From: Hymenobacter jejuensis
GTDB taxonomy: Bacteria; Bacteroidota; Bacteroidia; Cytophagales; Hymenobacteraceae
DNA length: 64,000 nt
Direction of reading: 5' to 3'
NCBI RefSeq assembly: GCF_006337165.1
Contig: NZ_CP040896.1
Span: forward strand, 4,340,001 to 4,404,000
Under the pieces are notes generated by a model. It saw only the letters and a program-made list of their open reading frames with translations, was not told where the DNA came from and did not search any database. How positions within the stretch are numbered: the first letter of the stretch is position 1; each line of letters starts with the position of its first letter. Positions 31,812 to 40,576 of this stretch are shown here, one piece after another. Both the position numbers and the translations under genes were made by a program.

Positions 31812-32993
31812 CTACGCCTTTCTGAAATCCGGCAGTATTTGCAGATAAACCGGCGAAGGAAGTTCAACGGATTTGCCCGTAGCCCTTAGCTTACCCGTCT
31901 GTTTATCAATGAAATAAGAAAAGATGTTGTTGGAGTTCTGATTGGCCACGAGCAGTATGCGACCCGTCGGGTCGAGGGTAAAATTGCGCGGCGTTTTGCC
32001 TTGCACATCGGCGTGTTGCACCAGCGTGAGATGGCCGCTGGCGTCGATGGCAAAAACGGCAATGCTGTTGTGGCCGCGGTTGGAGCCGTACAGAAACTTG
32101 CCGTCGGGCGAAACGTGGATGTCGGCGCAGGAATTTTCGCCTTTGAAATCAGCTGGCAGCGACGAAAGCGTCTGGATTTCGGTAAACGTGCCCTGGGCCG
32201 CGTCGTAGTTCAGTGCCGTGACGGTCGAATTAAGCTCGTTGATCAGAAAAGCCCACCGCTTGTTGGGATGAAACGTGAGGTGACGCGGCCCCGCACCCGG
32301 CTTGGCCGTAAAGGCTGGTGTCTGGTTGGGCGTTAGTTTTCCTTGTTTCACATCTAATTGATAACCAGTTACTTGGTCGGTGCCCAAATCGACGGCGAAA
32401 GCAAAGCGGTTGGCGGGGTCGGGGAGAATGCAGTGGGCGTGCGGCGAAGTCTGGTTTTTGTGCGGGCCCGTGCCGTGGTGCTGGTCCAGGGCCGACGAGG
32501 GCGATAGCTGCCCGTTGGCCTGCACCGGAAATGCGCTCACGTTGCCGCCTACGTAGTTAGCTACCAGCGCCGTATGATTGGTATGATCGAGGCTGATGTA
32601 GCAGGGCGCGCCGCCCAACGAAGGCTGACGGTTCAACAACGTAAGGCCGCCAGTGCGGCCATCAATTGCAAACGCACTGACTGCACCACTTTTTGCGCCT
32701 TCGTATTCCGTGGTTTCGTTGACGGCGTACAGATGGCGCCGGTCGGCGGCCAGCGTGAGGTAAGAGGGGTTCTCACCGGCCTTAAACCCGTTGACGCGGG
32801 CCAGCGCCCCGGTAACCGGGTTGAGGCTATACAGAAAGATACTTTCAGCCTCAGGCTTAGCGTAAGTACCGATATAGACCAGATAGTCCTGCTCTTTCCG
32901 GGGCTCGGCGGCGGCAAGCAGCGGGTTTAGAGCGGCTACGCCCAGTCCCGCTAATTTTAGAAAGTGGCGGCGGCTGAAATCGGGTCTGGACAT
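31812..32993 (-). CDS. Exported lactonase (6-phosphogluconolactonase-like, 7-bladed propeller)
   Basis: A 393-residue beta-propeller of the lactonase/Pgl family (YVYIGTYAKPE-type start YLVYIGTYAKPEAESIFLYS; NPSYLTLAADRRHLYAVNET; GAGPRHLTFHPNKRWAFLIN). The N-terminus MSRPDFSRRHFLKLAGLGVA is a twin-arginine signal, so the folded enzyme is exported by Tat, unlike cytoplasmic E. coli Pgl; the natural substrate is therefore probably another sugar lactone. ATG 32993 starts this signal. One weak copy of the 23-bp palindrome is inside the gene. Confidence 0.88.
   Translation of the reverse strand: MSRPDFSRRHFLKLAGLGVAALNPLLAAAEPRKEQDYLVYIGTYAKPEAESIFLYSLNPVTGALARVNGFKAGENPSYLTLAADRRHLYAVNETTEYEGAKSGAVSAFAIDGRTGGLTLLNRQPSLGGAPCYISLDHTNHTALVANYVGGNVSAFPVQANGQLSPSSALDQHHGTGPHKNQTSPHAHCILPDPANRFAFAVDLGTDQVTGYQLDVKQGKLTPNQTPAFTAKPGAGPRHLTFHPNKRWAFLINELNSTVTALNYDAAQGTFTEIQTLSSLPADFKGENSCADIHVSPDGKFLYGSNRGHNSIAVFAIDASGHLTLVQHADVQGKTPRNFTLDPTGRILLVANQNSNNIFSYFIDKQTGKLRATGKSVELPSPVYLQILPDFRKA
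32352..32374. repeat. 23-bp palindrome-like site inside the lactonase gene (3 mismatches)
   Basis: It deviates at positions 2, 14 and 17. Encodes TGYQLD on the minus strand; it could be chance. Confidence 0.45.
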
Positions 32994-33247
32994 GGGGGTG
33001 GGGTTAGGTAGAGAGGCAAAAGTGCTAAAAACCAACTATTCCAACGCGGAGAGACCACCTTTTCTGGAATAATACGTTAGTAGTTATAAGGTGATCGCCT
33101 AAGGATGAGCTACTTACGTGGCTAAACTGCCGCTATCGCTTACGCAAAACGACGCACTGGGTAATTTGCCGATAAACTCATTAAATCTTCAGGTAAAGCT
33201 TTTAAACTGGTTGAAAATTTATTTCTAACCCTCTCATCTACAAGCTC

Positions 33248-33502
33248 ATGAAAAAGTATCTGTGTGCCGCTGCCCTTTTTGCCATGGCCCTTGGGGTAAG
33301 CCAGGGCGCGTTTGCGCAAACAACCACTACCCAAACTACTACTACGCCAGCGCAAACCACAACGACTCAGCCCGACAAAGGCGCCAAAATGAAGACCAAT
33401 GGCAAGAAGGAAAAAACCAAAGGCAACAGTGGCAAGATGAAAACCAACGCCAAAAAAGGCGACATGAAAGCCAAAGGTTCGGCAGCCACGACTCCGCAGT
33501 AA
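33248..33502 (+). CDS. Small secreted Lys/Thr-rich protein
   Basis: An 84-residue precursor with a signal peptide (MKKYLCAAALFAMALGVSQG, cleavage after AFA at 23) and a mature part made of TTTTQ/TTTTP repeats (24-42) then Lys-rich KMKTNGKKEKTKGNSGKMKT repeats. It is strongly cationic and probably disordered in the periplasm. The protein at 63.5 kb has the same design (signal peptide, Lys-rich tail, strong terminator). A role in acid or metal stress or polyanion binding is possible but speculative. Confidence 0.7.
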   Translation: MKKYLCAAALFAMALGVSQGAFAQTTTTQTTTTPAQTTTTQPDKGAKMKTNGKKEKTKGNSGKMKTNAKKGDMKAKGSAATTPQ

Positions 33503-33524
33503 CAGAAGTAGCCCAAAACCACAC

Positions 33525-33559
33525 AAAAAAGGCTTCTGCACTGTGCAGAAGCCTTTTTT
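33525..33559 (+). terminator. Terminator between convergent genes at 33.5 kb
   Basis: Perfect 16-bp arms AAAAAAGGCTTCTGCA / TGCAGAAGCCTTTTTT around a 3-nt loop; it works in both directions. Confidence 0.92.
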
Positions 33560-33590
33560 GTAATGTATTGACTAGTAATAACTTGCGTTT

Positions 33591-34214
33591 TTAGGCGCGC
33601 TTCCACTTAATTGAGCAGCCGATGGCGCGGGTGGTGTTGGGCGTGGCCGGCTTGCCCGCCAGAATGTCGTTGAGGGCATTTTCTACATACTTGGTTTTCA
33701 CTAGCTTAGCATCCTCCGAATTGTCGTCGATGGCGCCGATGTATGACACTACTAGGTCTGTGCCTTGGCGCGTGAGCACGTAGAGGTGCGGCGTGCGCGT
33801 GGCGCCGTAAGTTTTGGCTACCTGCTGGGTTTCGTCTTGGAGGTACGGGAAGGGATAGGTATGGCTGCGGGCGCGCGCTTGCATGGCCGCAAACGAGTCG
33901 CCGGGCGAGGCGACCGGGTCGTTGGCGTTGATGGCCACCACTGGGTAGCCTTTGGGCGCAAACTGCCGATGCAGCTGAATAATGCGGTTTTCGTACGCCT
34001 GCGCGTACGGGCAGGTGTTGCAGGTAAACACAACGATGAAGCCCTTCGCCGCTTTGTTGTCGGCCAGCGATACTAGCTTGCCGTCGACGTTCTTGAGCTT
34101 GAAATCCATGGCTTTGTCGCCCACCTGATAGCCGGGGGAAACGGGTCGGGTGACGTAGCTGCCCAGCACCATCAGCGCCAAGCACGCTACACAGAAGAAG
34201 AGAAGCCTTTTCAT
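33591..34214 (-). CDS. Exported thioredoxin-fold (AhpC/TSA-type) protein
   Basis: A 207-residue precursor with a signal peptide or anchor (MKRLLFFCVACLALMVLGSY). The thioredoxin fold carries CNTCPYA (Cys65, Cys68) after KGFIVVFT, the pattern of Bacteroidota peroxiredoxin-like proteins with a CxxC pair; GATRTPHLYVL holds the cis-Pro. A further Cys near the C-terminus (AIGCSIKWK). Probably a periplasmic thiol oxidoreductase. It follows the TlpA-like gene by 46 nt on the same strand, so both form an operon for extracytoplasmic redox control. Confidence 0.85.
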   Translation of the reverse strand: MKRLLFFCVACLALMVLGSYVTRPVSPGYQVGDKAMDFKLKNVDGKLVSLADNKAAKGFIVVFTCNTCPYAQAYENRIIQLHRQFAPKGYPVVAINANDPVASPGDSFAAMQARARSHTYPFPYLQDETQQVAKTYGATRTPHLYVLTRQGTDLVVSYIGAIDDNSEDAKLVKTKYVENALNDILAGKPATPNTTRAIGCSIKWKRA

Positions 34215-34260
34215 TAGAGTAAGCAGTTTTAAGATTGTTAAATCGCAGTAAGTCAATAAG

Positions 34261-34752
34261 TTACTGCAAAAACTTTTGTAGTTGCGCTGTCAGTTCCGCT
34301 TGGGTAAACTCGTGCTCGAAAGTGGCGCGCTTCTTTTTCTGGTTGTTGAGCATGAGCGTAAACGGCAGCGCGCCCGACCACTTTTTATCTACTCGGTCCA
34401 TCCACGAATTGGGGTCGGGCTCGTTGAGCAGCACCACTTCCGATTTCAGTCCGCGCTTCAGCACAAAGGGCTTTACTTTCTTGTCGAGCTGCGAGGCGTA
34501 ATCCATGCTCACGAGCAGCACCTTTACTTTTTGTTTGGCATACGCGGCATTTACCTGCTCGAAAGATGGCAGCTCCTTAATACACGGTGCGCACCACGTC
34601 GCCCAAAAATTAACGATGTACGTGGTGTCGTTCGGCTGGCTCAGGCGCTTTTCCAGCTCCGGTAGCTTGATAACGGCCACTTGCTGAGCGTGGCTGCTGA
34701 TGGCGGTAGGCAGGAGGAAGATGCTGAGCACAAGGGGTTTGAGGAATTGCAT
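34261..34752 (-). CDS. TlpA/ResA-like periplasmic thioredoxin
   Basis: A 163-residue precursor with signal peptide (MQFLKPLVLSIFLLPTAISS HAQ) and the active-site motif WATWCAPC (Cys54, Cys57), followed by KELPSFEQVN. Such proteins reduce disulfides in the periplasm, for example in cytochrome c maturation. No cytochrome genes are adjacent. It is first gene of a two-gene unit with the exported AhpC/TSA-type protein. Confidence 0.9.
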   Translation of the reverse strand: MQFLKPLVLSIFLLPTAISSHAQQVAVIKLPELEKRLSQPNDTTYIVNFWATWCAPCIKELPSFEQVNAAYAKQKVKVLLVSMDYASQLDKKVKPFVLKRGLKSEVVLLNEPDPNSWMDRVDKKWSGALPFTLMLNNQKKKRATFEHEFTQAELTAQLQKFLQ

Positions 34753-34883
34753 GAAAAGAGAACGTTAGCGGATATGCTTTGGTGTGTAAGATGGGCTGTA
34801 AAGTCCGTACGGCTTATTACTTATTGGTTTAACTGCGAAGGTGCTTGATGGTTCGGCGGTGGCGGGCGGCGGCCAATCCTTGT

Positions 34884-34891
34884 TACCTTTG
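34884..34891 (+). promoter_or_regulatory. ispG -7 box
   Basis: TACCTTTG, TAnnTTTG type, 43 nt before the ispG ATG. Confidence 0.55.
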
Positions 34892-34934
34892 TATTTCACC
34901 GCAACTTTAGCCTTCCGCCGCTGGTTTTCAACCT

Positions 34935-36923
34935 ATGAACAAGACGTATTGCCCTAGCCTGACCGAGTACAAACGCCGCCTGTCGCGCGAAGTCAAGATC
35001 GGCGATGTGCCGATGGGCGGGCTCAACCCGATTCGGGTGCAGAGCATGACCACCGTCGATACGATGGACACGCTGGGCTCGGTGGAGCAGACGCTGCGCA
35101 TGGTGGAAGCTGGCTGCGAATACGTGCGCATTACGGCGCCAAGCGTGAAAGAGGCCCAGAACCTGCTGGAAATCAAGAAGGAGTTGCGCAAACGCGGCTG
35201 CACCGTGCCACTCATCGCCGACATTCACTTCACGCCCAACGCCGCCGAACTGGCCGCGCGCATTGTGGAGAAAGTGCGTGTGAACCCCGGCAACTACGCC
35301 GACAAAAAGAAGTTTGACTTTATTGAATACACCGATGCCACGTATCAGGCTGAGGTAGAGCGTATTAGAGACCGGTTTCGGCCGTTGGTCCAGATCTGCA
35401 AGCAGTACGGCACGGCCATGCGCATCGGCACCAACCACGGCTCGCTATCCGACAGAATATTAAGCCGTTACGGCGACACCCCGCTGGGAATGGTAGAGTC
35501 GGCGCTGGAGTTTTTGCGGCTTTGCGAAGAAGAGAAGTACTACGATGTAGTGCTCTCGATGAAGGCTAGCAATACGCAGGTAATGGTGCAGGCCTACCGC
35601 CTGCTGGTGCAAAAACTCGACGAGGAAGGCCTGCAACCTTACCCGCTGCACTTGGGCGTAACCGAAGCCGGCGAAGCCGAAGACGGCCGCATCAAGTCGG
35701 CCGTGGGCATCGGGACGCTGCTGGAAGACGGCATTGGCGATACCGTGCGCGTGTCGCTGACGGAAGCGCCGGAAGCCGAAGCGCCGGTAGCTAAAATGCT
35801 GATTGACAGATACACCCATCGCGCGCAGCAGGCCAAGCCAATTGCCCCTGTTGTAGGCGAAGTTCCGATTGATCCGTTTCAGTATTTCCGCCGCTACACC
35901 CGCGAAACCGGCAACTTAGGTGGCCAGAACGTGCCCCGCGTCATTGTCGATTTGTCGCGACTGCCTTCGTTGGAATACGCCGATTTGCGGTGCGCCGGAC
36001 ACTTGTATTCGGCGTTTCTCGACAAGTTTCAAATGAATGACTTAGGCGCTGATTACGTGTACAGCGGCCAGCGCCCGGTGCCGTTTATGCTGCCTAACGG
36101 GCTGAAGGAAATCGTGGATTTTACGGCTTGGCTCGATGGCGGCCAGCGCGCAGAACACTTTCCCGTGTACACTCCGGCCGAATACGCGGTGGCAGGAGAG
36201 CGCCACGCCGCGCTGAATTTTGTGTTTCACAACTTGGCTTCGCTCACGTCCGCGGCACTCGATCAGCTCCGCGCCGATAGCACAGCGGTTGTGATTCTGC
36301 ACACCGATAACGCGCACGCCATGCCCGAACTCCGGCGGGCCTTCTTCGAGCTGATCAACGCGGGGGTGACTTGCCCGGTTATTATCAATCGTCAGTACCC
36401 AGAGCTTACGGCCGAGCAAACTCAGCTCTACGCTGCCACCGACGTAGGCGGCCTGTTGCTCGATGGCCTTGGCGATGGCGTCGTGCTCAGCACCGAGCTA
36501 CTGCCCGAGCGCCCGAAAGACGAGTGGCTTCAAACCCTCGACCAGCTTAATCAATTGAGCTTCGGCACTTTGCAAGCGGCCCGCACGCGCATGTCCAAGA
36601 CAGAGTATATCAGCTGCCCCAGCTGCGGCCGCACCCTGTTCGACCTGCAAGAAACCACCGCCATGATCCGCAAGCGCACCGACCACCTCAAGGGCGTCAA
36701 AATCGGCATCATGGGCTGCATTGTAAACGGCCCCGGCGAAATGGCCGACGCCGATTACGGCTACGTGGGCGTGGGCAAAGGCAAGATTGCGCTCTATCGC
36801 GGTCAGGACGTCATCAAAAAATCAGTGCCAGAAGCGCAGGCTGTGGATGAGCTGATCGAACTGATGCGCGAAGATGGAAGATGGGTGGAAAAGGAATTGG
36901 TAGAAGATCCGGTTGGGGCGTAA
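34935..36923 (+). CDS. ispG: IspG (GcpE), 4-hydroxy-3-methylbut-2-enyl diphosphate synthase, long form
   Basis: IspG converts MEcPP to HMBPP in the MEP isoprenoid pathway, using a 4Fe-4S cluster and ferredoxin or flavodoxin. At 662 residues it is the long form with a central insert domain (about 270-530), as in other Bacteroidota, Chlamydia and plants. The N-terminal TIM barrel starts VKIGDVPMGGLNPIRVQSMT. Cluster ligands are intact: Cys561, Cys564 (CPSCGRTLFD), Cys595 and Glu602 (GCIVNGPGE). It stands alone with its own promoter. Confidence 0.97.
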   Translation: MNKTYCPSLTEYKRRLSREVKIGDVPMGGLNPIRVQSMTTVDTMDTLGSVEQTLRMVEAGCEYVRITAPSVKEAQNLLEIKKELRKRGCTVPLIADIHFTPNAAELAARIVEKVRVNPGNYADKKKFDFIEYTDATYQAEVERIRDRFRPLVQICKQYGTAMRIGTNHGSLSDRILSRYGDTPLGMVESALEFLRLCEEEKYYDVVLSMKASNTQVMVQAYRLLVQKLDEEGLQPYPLHLGVTEAGEAEDGRIKSAVGIGTLLEDGIGDTVRVSLTEAPEAEAPVAKMLIDRYTHRAQQAKPIAPVVGEVPIDPFQYFRRYTRETGNLGGQNVPRVIVDLSRLPSLEYADLRCAGHLYSAFLDKFQMNDLGADYVYSGQRPVPFMLPNGLKEIVDFTAWLDGGQRAEHFPVYTPAEYAVAGERHAALNFVFHNLASLTSAALDQLRADSTAVVILHTDNAHAMPELRRAFFELINAGVTCPVIINRQYPELTAEQTQLYAATDVGGLLLDGLGDGVVLSTELLPERPKDEWLQTLDQLNQLSFGTLQAARTRMSKTEYISCPSCGRTLFDLQETTAMIRKRTDHLKGVKIGIMGCIVNGPGEMADADYGYVGVGKGKIALYRGQDVIKKSVPEAQAVDELIELMREDGRWVEKELVEDPVGA

Positions 36924-36936
36924 GTGCCCTTGCGTC

Positions 36937-36962
36937 TGTCATGTTAAGTGCGGCGAAGCATT
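36937..36962. repeat. Solo, degenerate arm of palindromic family B
   Basis: TGTCATGTTAAGTGCGGCGA(AGCATT) resembles one arm of the elements at 41285 and 58377 (GTCATGC.GAG...GAAGCAT). No partner arm is seen. Confidence 0.5.
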
Positions 36963-37019
36963 CCTGCGGCTGCTACACCTTTTACTTTCTGTTTTGCAGC
37001 CTAGCTATTCCATAAGCGG

Positions 37020-37310
37020 CTAGTGTACAGATAGTTGGTATTCCCCAACCAACAAGTTTATCAGACCCATGTATTGTCGAAAGGGTAGCAGGTTAATCAG
37101 ACCCCAAGCCAAGAAAGTAGTCAGAAGATACACGGTGACTAATAAAGCCTTTACTGCATAGGAGCTACGACCCAAGACAATCACAAGTAAGAAGAGTAGG
37201 ATAGAGCCAAGCTGAATAAAGGCTGTATAAAAGATTTCCTCTCCGTGGGCGAAGGCCAAGGTTGGCAGAAGCAGGAAGAAAAGAAGTAATGTTCGGATTC
37301 GATTGCTCAC
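37020..37310 (-). CDS. Small integral membrane protein
   Basis: A 96-residue protein with an N-terminal signal or first helix (TLLLFFLLLPTLAFAHGEE) and two more membrane segments (about 32-47 and 55-75). The HGEE after the first helix could bind metal. No family recognised. The start is GTG 37310; there is no nearby ATG. Confidence 0.55.
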   Translation of the reverse strand: MSNRIRTLLLFFLLLPTLAFAHGEEIFYTAFIQLGSILLFLLVIVLGRSSYAVKALLVTVYLLTTFLAWGLINLLPFRQYMGLINLLVGEYQLSVH

Positions 37311-37434
37311 GCAGGCGTCAGAATAACAGCTAGAAAACGTTGCAAAGTAACCGGCTATTTGATGCGTATGTTGCTCTTAAATCTCGCCAGTAAAATGCTT
37401 AAAATATAATCGCCTCTCATCCGTCTACTTCATC

Positions 37435-38097
37435 ATGAAAATACGCGCAATTGTAACCGGCACAACCGGCATGGTGGGTGAGGGTGTATTACTCGAATGC
37501 CTGAGTCACCCCGATGTGGAGCAGGTACTATCCGTCAGCCGCAAGCCCTCCGGCGTGACGCACCCGAAGCTGCGGGAAATCCTGCACGCCGACTTCCAGG
37601 ATCTATCACCTATTCAGGATAAACTTACCGGTTACAACGCCTGCTTTTTCTGTTTGGGCGTCTCGTCGGTGGGGATGAAGCAGCCCGAATACCGTCGCCT
37701 GACCTACGACCTCACGCTGCACTTCGCCGAAACCCTGCTGCCGCGCAACCCCGGCCTGACTTTCTGCTACGTTTCCGGCGCCGGCACCGATAGCTCGGGG
37801 CACGGCCGCAGTATGTGGGCGCGGGTGAAAGGCCAGACGGAGAACAAGTTGCTGCAACTGGGCTTTCAGAAAGCCTATATGTTCCGGCCTGCTTTTATGC
37901 GCGCCACCCCCGGGCAGAAACATGTGAAGGGCTACTATAACCTCATTGGGTGGCTCTACCCCGTGTTGCGGCGGGTTGCGCCCAAGTACGTTTCCACGCT
38001 GGCGGAGGTAGGGCAAGCCATGATTAAGGTCGTACAGAAAGGATATCCGAAGCCCGTACTGGAAGTCCCCGATATCATATCAATTGCAAATAATTGA
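37435..38097 (+). CDS. NAD(P)-binding Rossmann protein, atypical SDR (HTATIP2/YbjT-like)
   Basis: A 220-residue atypical short-chain dehydrogenase-like protein. The nucleotide motif TGTTGMVGEGVLLEC is at 8-22, and FCYVSGAGTDSSGHGRSMWA followed by RVKGQTENKL at about 120-145 occupies the usual catalytic area; a Tyr-x3-Lys pair is not evident, so it may only bind NAD(P). Substrate unknown. The stop codon lies within a copy of the 23-bp palindrome. Confidence 0.8.
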   Translation: MKIRAIVTGTTGMVGEGVLLECLSHPDVEQVLSVSRKPSGVTHPKLREILHADFQDLSPIQDKLTGYNACFFCLGVSSVGMKQPEYRRLTYDLTLHFAETLLPRNPGLTFCYVSGAGTDSSGHGRSMWARVKGQTENKLLQLGFQKAYMFRPAFMRATPGQKHVKGYYNLIGWLYPVLRRVAPKYVSTLAEVGQAMIKVVQKGYPKPVLEVPDIISIANN

Positions 38098-38110
38098 TAC
38101 ATAAGTAGTT
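38088..38110. repeat. 23-bp palindrome, copy spanning a stop codon (3 mismatches)
   Basis: Left half-site AAnTAnTTGAT is perfect; mismatches are at positions 13-15. It supplies the TGA stop of the SDR-like gene. Confidence 0.65.
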
Positions 38111-38200
38111 ATAAAAAAGCTCGTTTCCATTTCCAATCGCCTGACAGCGCATCATACGGGGCCGCCTATCCGTTACAGCAGAGCCACAATGGCTATTTGC

Positions 38201-38208
38201 TACCTTTG
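38201..38208 (+). promoter_or_regulatory. -7 box of the HAD phosphatase gene
   Basis: TACCTTTG, 21 nt before the ATG. Confidence 0.55.
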
Positions 38209-38229
38209 CCCGACTACTGGCCTTCCCGC

Positions 38230-38895
38230 ATGATTCGTACTGTCATTTTCGATATGGACGGCGTCTTGGTTGATACCGAGCCGCTGCACCGCGACGCTTT
38301 TTTCCGCCACTTTGCCGAACTGGGCATCACGGTATCCGATGCGGAATACGCCACGTTTTTGGGCTCCTCCACGCGCAACATGTACCAGCGCATCAAGCGG
38401 GAGTTTGGGCTTTCGCAGGATGTGGAAGCGCTGATGGTCCGCAAACGGGAGCTATTTGGCGCTGCCTTCGACCACTCAACGGAGCTGGATTTGCTGCCGG
38501 GCGCTCGGGCGCTTGTCGAGGAGCTGTACCGGCAGGGCGTGCCGCTGGTGCTGGCGTCGTCGGCTTCGAAGGAGACCATTGCGCGCGTGTTCAAGCGCTT
38601 CGAGCTCTATCCGTATTTCGACCACATCGTGAGCGGCGAAGATTTTCCGCAGTCGAAGCCGAACCCCGCTATTTTCCTGCAAGCCGCCAAACTGGCCGAA
38701 ACGCCCGCCGCCGAGTGCGTGGTAATCGAGGATTCGTCCAATGGCGTAGCGGCAGCCAAAGCGGCCGGTATGTATTGCATCGGCTACAGCAGCGAGCACT
38801 CCACGGGTCAGGATCTACACCTGGCCGACCTCGTTGTCTCCAGCCTCAGCCAGCTCGATGCCGCCACTATTATGGGGCTAGCACCCGCCCGATAA
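38230..38895 (+). CDS. HAD-superfamily phosphatase (beta-phosphoglucomutase-like)
   Basis: A 221-residue HAD subfamily IA enzyme with all four motifs: FDMDGVLVDTEPLH (nucleophile Asp8, Asp10), LASSASKETI (Ser/Thr), the Lys in GEDFPQSKPNP, and CVVIEDSSNGVAAAKAAG. A helical cap lies at about 20-80. It probably dephosphorylates or isomerises a sugar phosphate in the cytoplasm. ATG 38230 (MIRTVIFDMDG) is the usual start. Confidence 0.92.
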   Translation: MIRTVIFDMDGVLVDTEPLHRDAFFRHFAELGITVSDAEYATFLGSSTRNMYQRIKREFGLSQDVEALMVRKRELFGAAFDHSTELDLLPGARALVEELYRQGVPLVLASSASKETIARVFKRFELYPYFDHIVSGEDFPQSKPNPAIFLQAAKLAETPAAECVVIEDSSNGVAAAKAAGMYCIGYSSEHSTGQDLHLADLVVSSLSQLDAATIMGLAPAR

Positions 38896-39037
38896 GCGGC
38901 TGATCGAAAAGCCTTAACCTTCGGGCGAAGCACAACGTTAAGCGGTGGGCCAACTGCCTTCTTCTCCAGAAAATCTGCGTTTGGAAGAAGGTTTGGCGGT
39001 TTCTGGCATTCTCATAACCACCGTTCGCTTTTTCCCG

Positions 39038-39865
39038 ATGAAGTATTTTTCCTATCTGTTTCTGAGCGTGGCTTTGTGGGCCTCGCCAGGCCCGGCTGCT
39101 ACGGCCCAACAAGCTCCTTCGCCCTACAAAACCCGCTTCGCCGTGGACGCGCCCATTACGGTGGGCCTCGGGGCGGCCAGTGGGCTGGGCCTTTATCTGA
39201 TTCAGCAAAAGAAAGGGCTGACCAACACCGAGCTGACTGCTTTGGATAAGAACGACGTGCCCAAGTTCGACCGGTTTTCGGCGGGCAATTACAGCCAAAA
39301 GGCCCAGACTGCCAGTGACTTCCTGTGCTACGGGAGCTTGGTGGCCGCGCCGGCTCTGCTGGCCCTGAATTCGGATGTGCGCAGCCGCTACGGGCAGGTG
39401 CTGGGCCTGTATGTGCAAACGCTCACCGCCACCGACGCCGTGTTTACCCTCACGGTCGGCTCGGTGACGCGCTATCGGCCTTTTTTGTACGGGCCCGACG
39501 GCGATGCCAGCCGCAACAGCAAGATTTCCACCAACTCGTTTTTTGCCGGGCATACGGCCCACACGGCCACGGCCACGTTTTTCGCCGCTAAGGTTTTCCA
39601 CGATTTCAACCCCGGCTCGGCTGCCGAACCCTTTGTATGGGGCGCGGCTGCGCTGGTGCCGGCGGCCGTCGCGTATTACCGCATCGAGGCCGGCAAGCAC
39701 TTCCTGTCCGACAACATTGTGGGGTACGTGGTCGGAGCTACGGCGGGCATTCTGGTGCCGCAGCTGCACAAAAAGGCCTCCAACGGCCTGAGCGTGCTGC
39801 CCATTCAGGGCCTGACGCCCCAAGGCCACTCGTACAGCGGCCTGCTGTTGGTGAAGCAGCTCTAG
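39038..39865 (+). CDS. PAP2-family phosphatase, exported
   Basis: A 275-residue protein with signal peptide (MKYFSYLFLSVALWASPGPA ATAQ). The PAP2 motifs are present: VTRYRPF (motif 1 end), FFAGHTAHTAT (motif 2, normally PSGH; here AGH) and YRIEAGKHFLSDNIVGY (motif 3, HxxxD type). It probably removes phosphate from a lipid diphosphate such as undecaprenyl-PP or a lipid A precursor on the periplasmic side. ATG 39038 starts the signal peptide. Confidence 0.87.
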   Translation: MKYFSYLFLSVALWASPGPAATAQQAPSPYKTRFAVDAPITVGLGAASGLGLYLIQQKKGLTNTELTALDKNDVPKFDRFSAGNYSQKAQTASDFLCYGSLVAAPALLALNSDVRSRYGQVLGLYVQTLTATDAVFTLTVGSVTRYRPFLYGPDGDASRNSKISTNSFFAGHTAHTATATFFAAKVFHDFNPGSAAEPFVWGAAALVPAAVAYYRIEAGKHFLSDNIVGYVVGATAGILVPQLHKKASNGLSVLPIQGLTPQGHSYSGLLLVKQL

Positions 39866-39891
39866 CTGCCGAAACGCGATACTAGGGCACA

Positions 39892-39946
39892 AAGCCTTCC
39901 TTCGTATAAGTAGTTGATTATCAAATACTTATACGAAGGAAGGCTT
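39892..39946. terminator. Bidirectional hairpin built around a perfect 23-bp palindrome
   Basis: A 55-nt inverted repeat: base arms AAGCCTTCCTTCGTAT (39892-39907) and its complement (39931-39946), and a tip (39908-39930) that is a perfect copy of AAnTAnTTGAT-n-ATCAAnTAnTT. It fills the gap between the convergent PAP2 and SnoaL-like genes, with T-runs beyond, so it probably terminates both. Confidence 0.88.
39908..39930. repeat. 23-bp palindrome, perfect copy
   Basis: All 19 specified positions match; the centre base is T. Defines the consensus together with the copies at 12250, 30132 and 59253. Confidence 0.92.
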
Positions 39947-40405
39947 TTATTTGCACTTCTTCTTACGCCGCGTATCAATGATGTAGGCGATTTTCCAGCC
40001 CCCAGCCAGCTTCACCAGCTGAAAAGAATCGTAGCCGCAGTGGCTGAACTTGTTGCCCAAATAGAATTCGTAAGGAGCCCACACACTGGCTAAGTTCGCA
40101 TCAATCAACACTTTATCGAAGCTGATACGCTCATCCCACACGTCGGGGTGCGGCGTGCCTACGGCTTTCAGAAACTCGTTTGTGCTTTCGACCTGGAGTT
40201 GCGGGGTGCCGTTGCGGTTGGCGATGGTGTGCAGTACTGCGCCTGGCGCTAACGCGCTGCGTACCAAGGTGCTGTCGCCCTTGCGCATGCCGTCGAAGAA
40301 GGTAGTGACGGTTTTTTTCACCGCGGCCGTTTCGGCGGAAGTTGCCTGAGCGAATGCGCTGGCGCTCGTGGTTAGCAGCAGGCCGGAAAGTAAGATTTTG
40401 ATCAT
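39947..40405 (-). CDS. Secreted SnoaL/NTF2-like protein
   Basis: A 152-residue precursor with signal peptide (MIKILLSGLLLTTSASAFAQ). The cone-shaped NTF2-like fold is suggested by AVKKTVTTFFDGMRKGDSTL near the N-terminus and GYDSFQLVKLAGGWKIAYII at the end. Members are enzymes or binding proteins for small hydrophobic ligands; the role here is unknown. The stop lies exactly at the foot of the 55-nt hairpin. Confidence 0.82.
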   Translation of the reverse strand: MIKILLSGLLLTTSASAFAQATSAETAAVKKTVTTFFDGMRKGDSTLVRSALAPGAVLHTIANRNGTPQLQVESTNEFLKAVGTPHPDVWDERISFDKVLIDANLASVWAPYEFYLGNKFSHCGYDSFQLVKLAGGWKIAYIIDTRRKKKCK

Positions 40406-40576
40406 GGACAGCGTACGATATACTGGGTGGGCCTCAACGACACGCGGGCTGGGTTGGGGTTGCAGAAGGCTAGCCTGGGCACGCGGGCAAAACGGATATT
40501 CACCGGAATATTGTTAGTTTTCCATAAATCTTTCTGCCTTCCGGGGTGTTATAGATTCATACCAAAAGCCCACTCC

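Noticed and set aside
38945..39865. Longer N-terminus for the PAP2 protein from 38945
   Set aside because: The upstream residues are not signal-like, while ATG 39038 starts a clean signal peptide.
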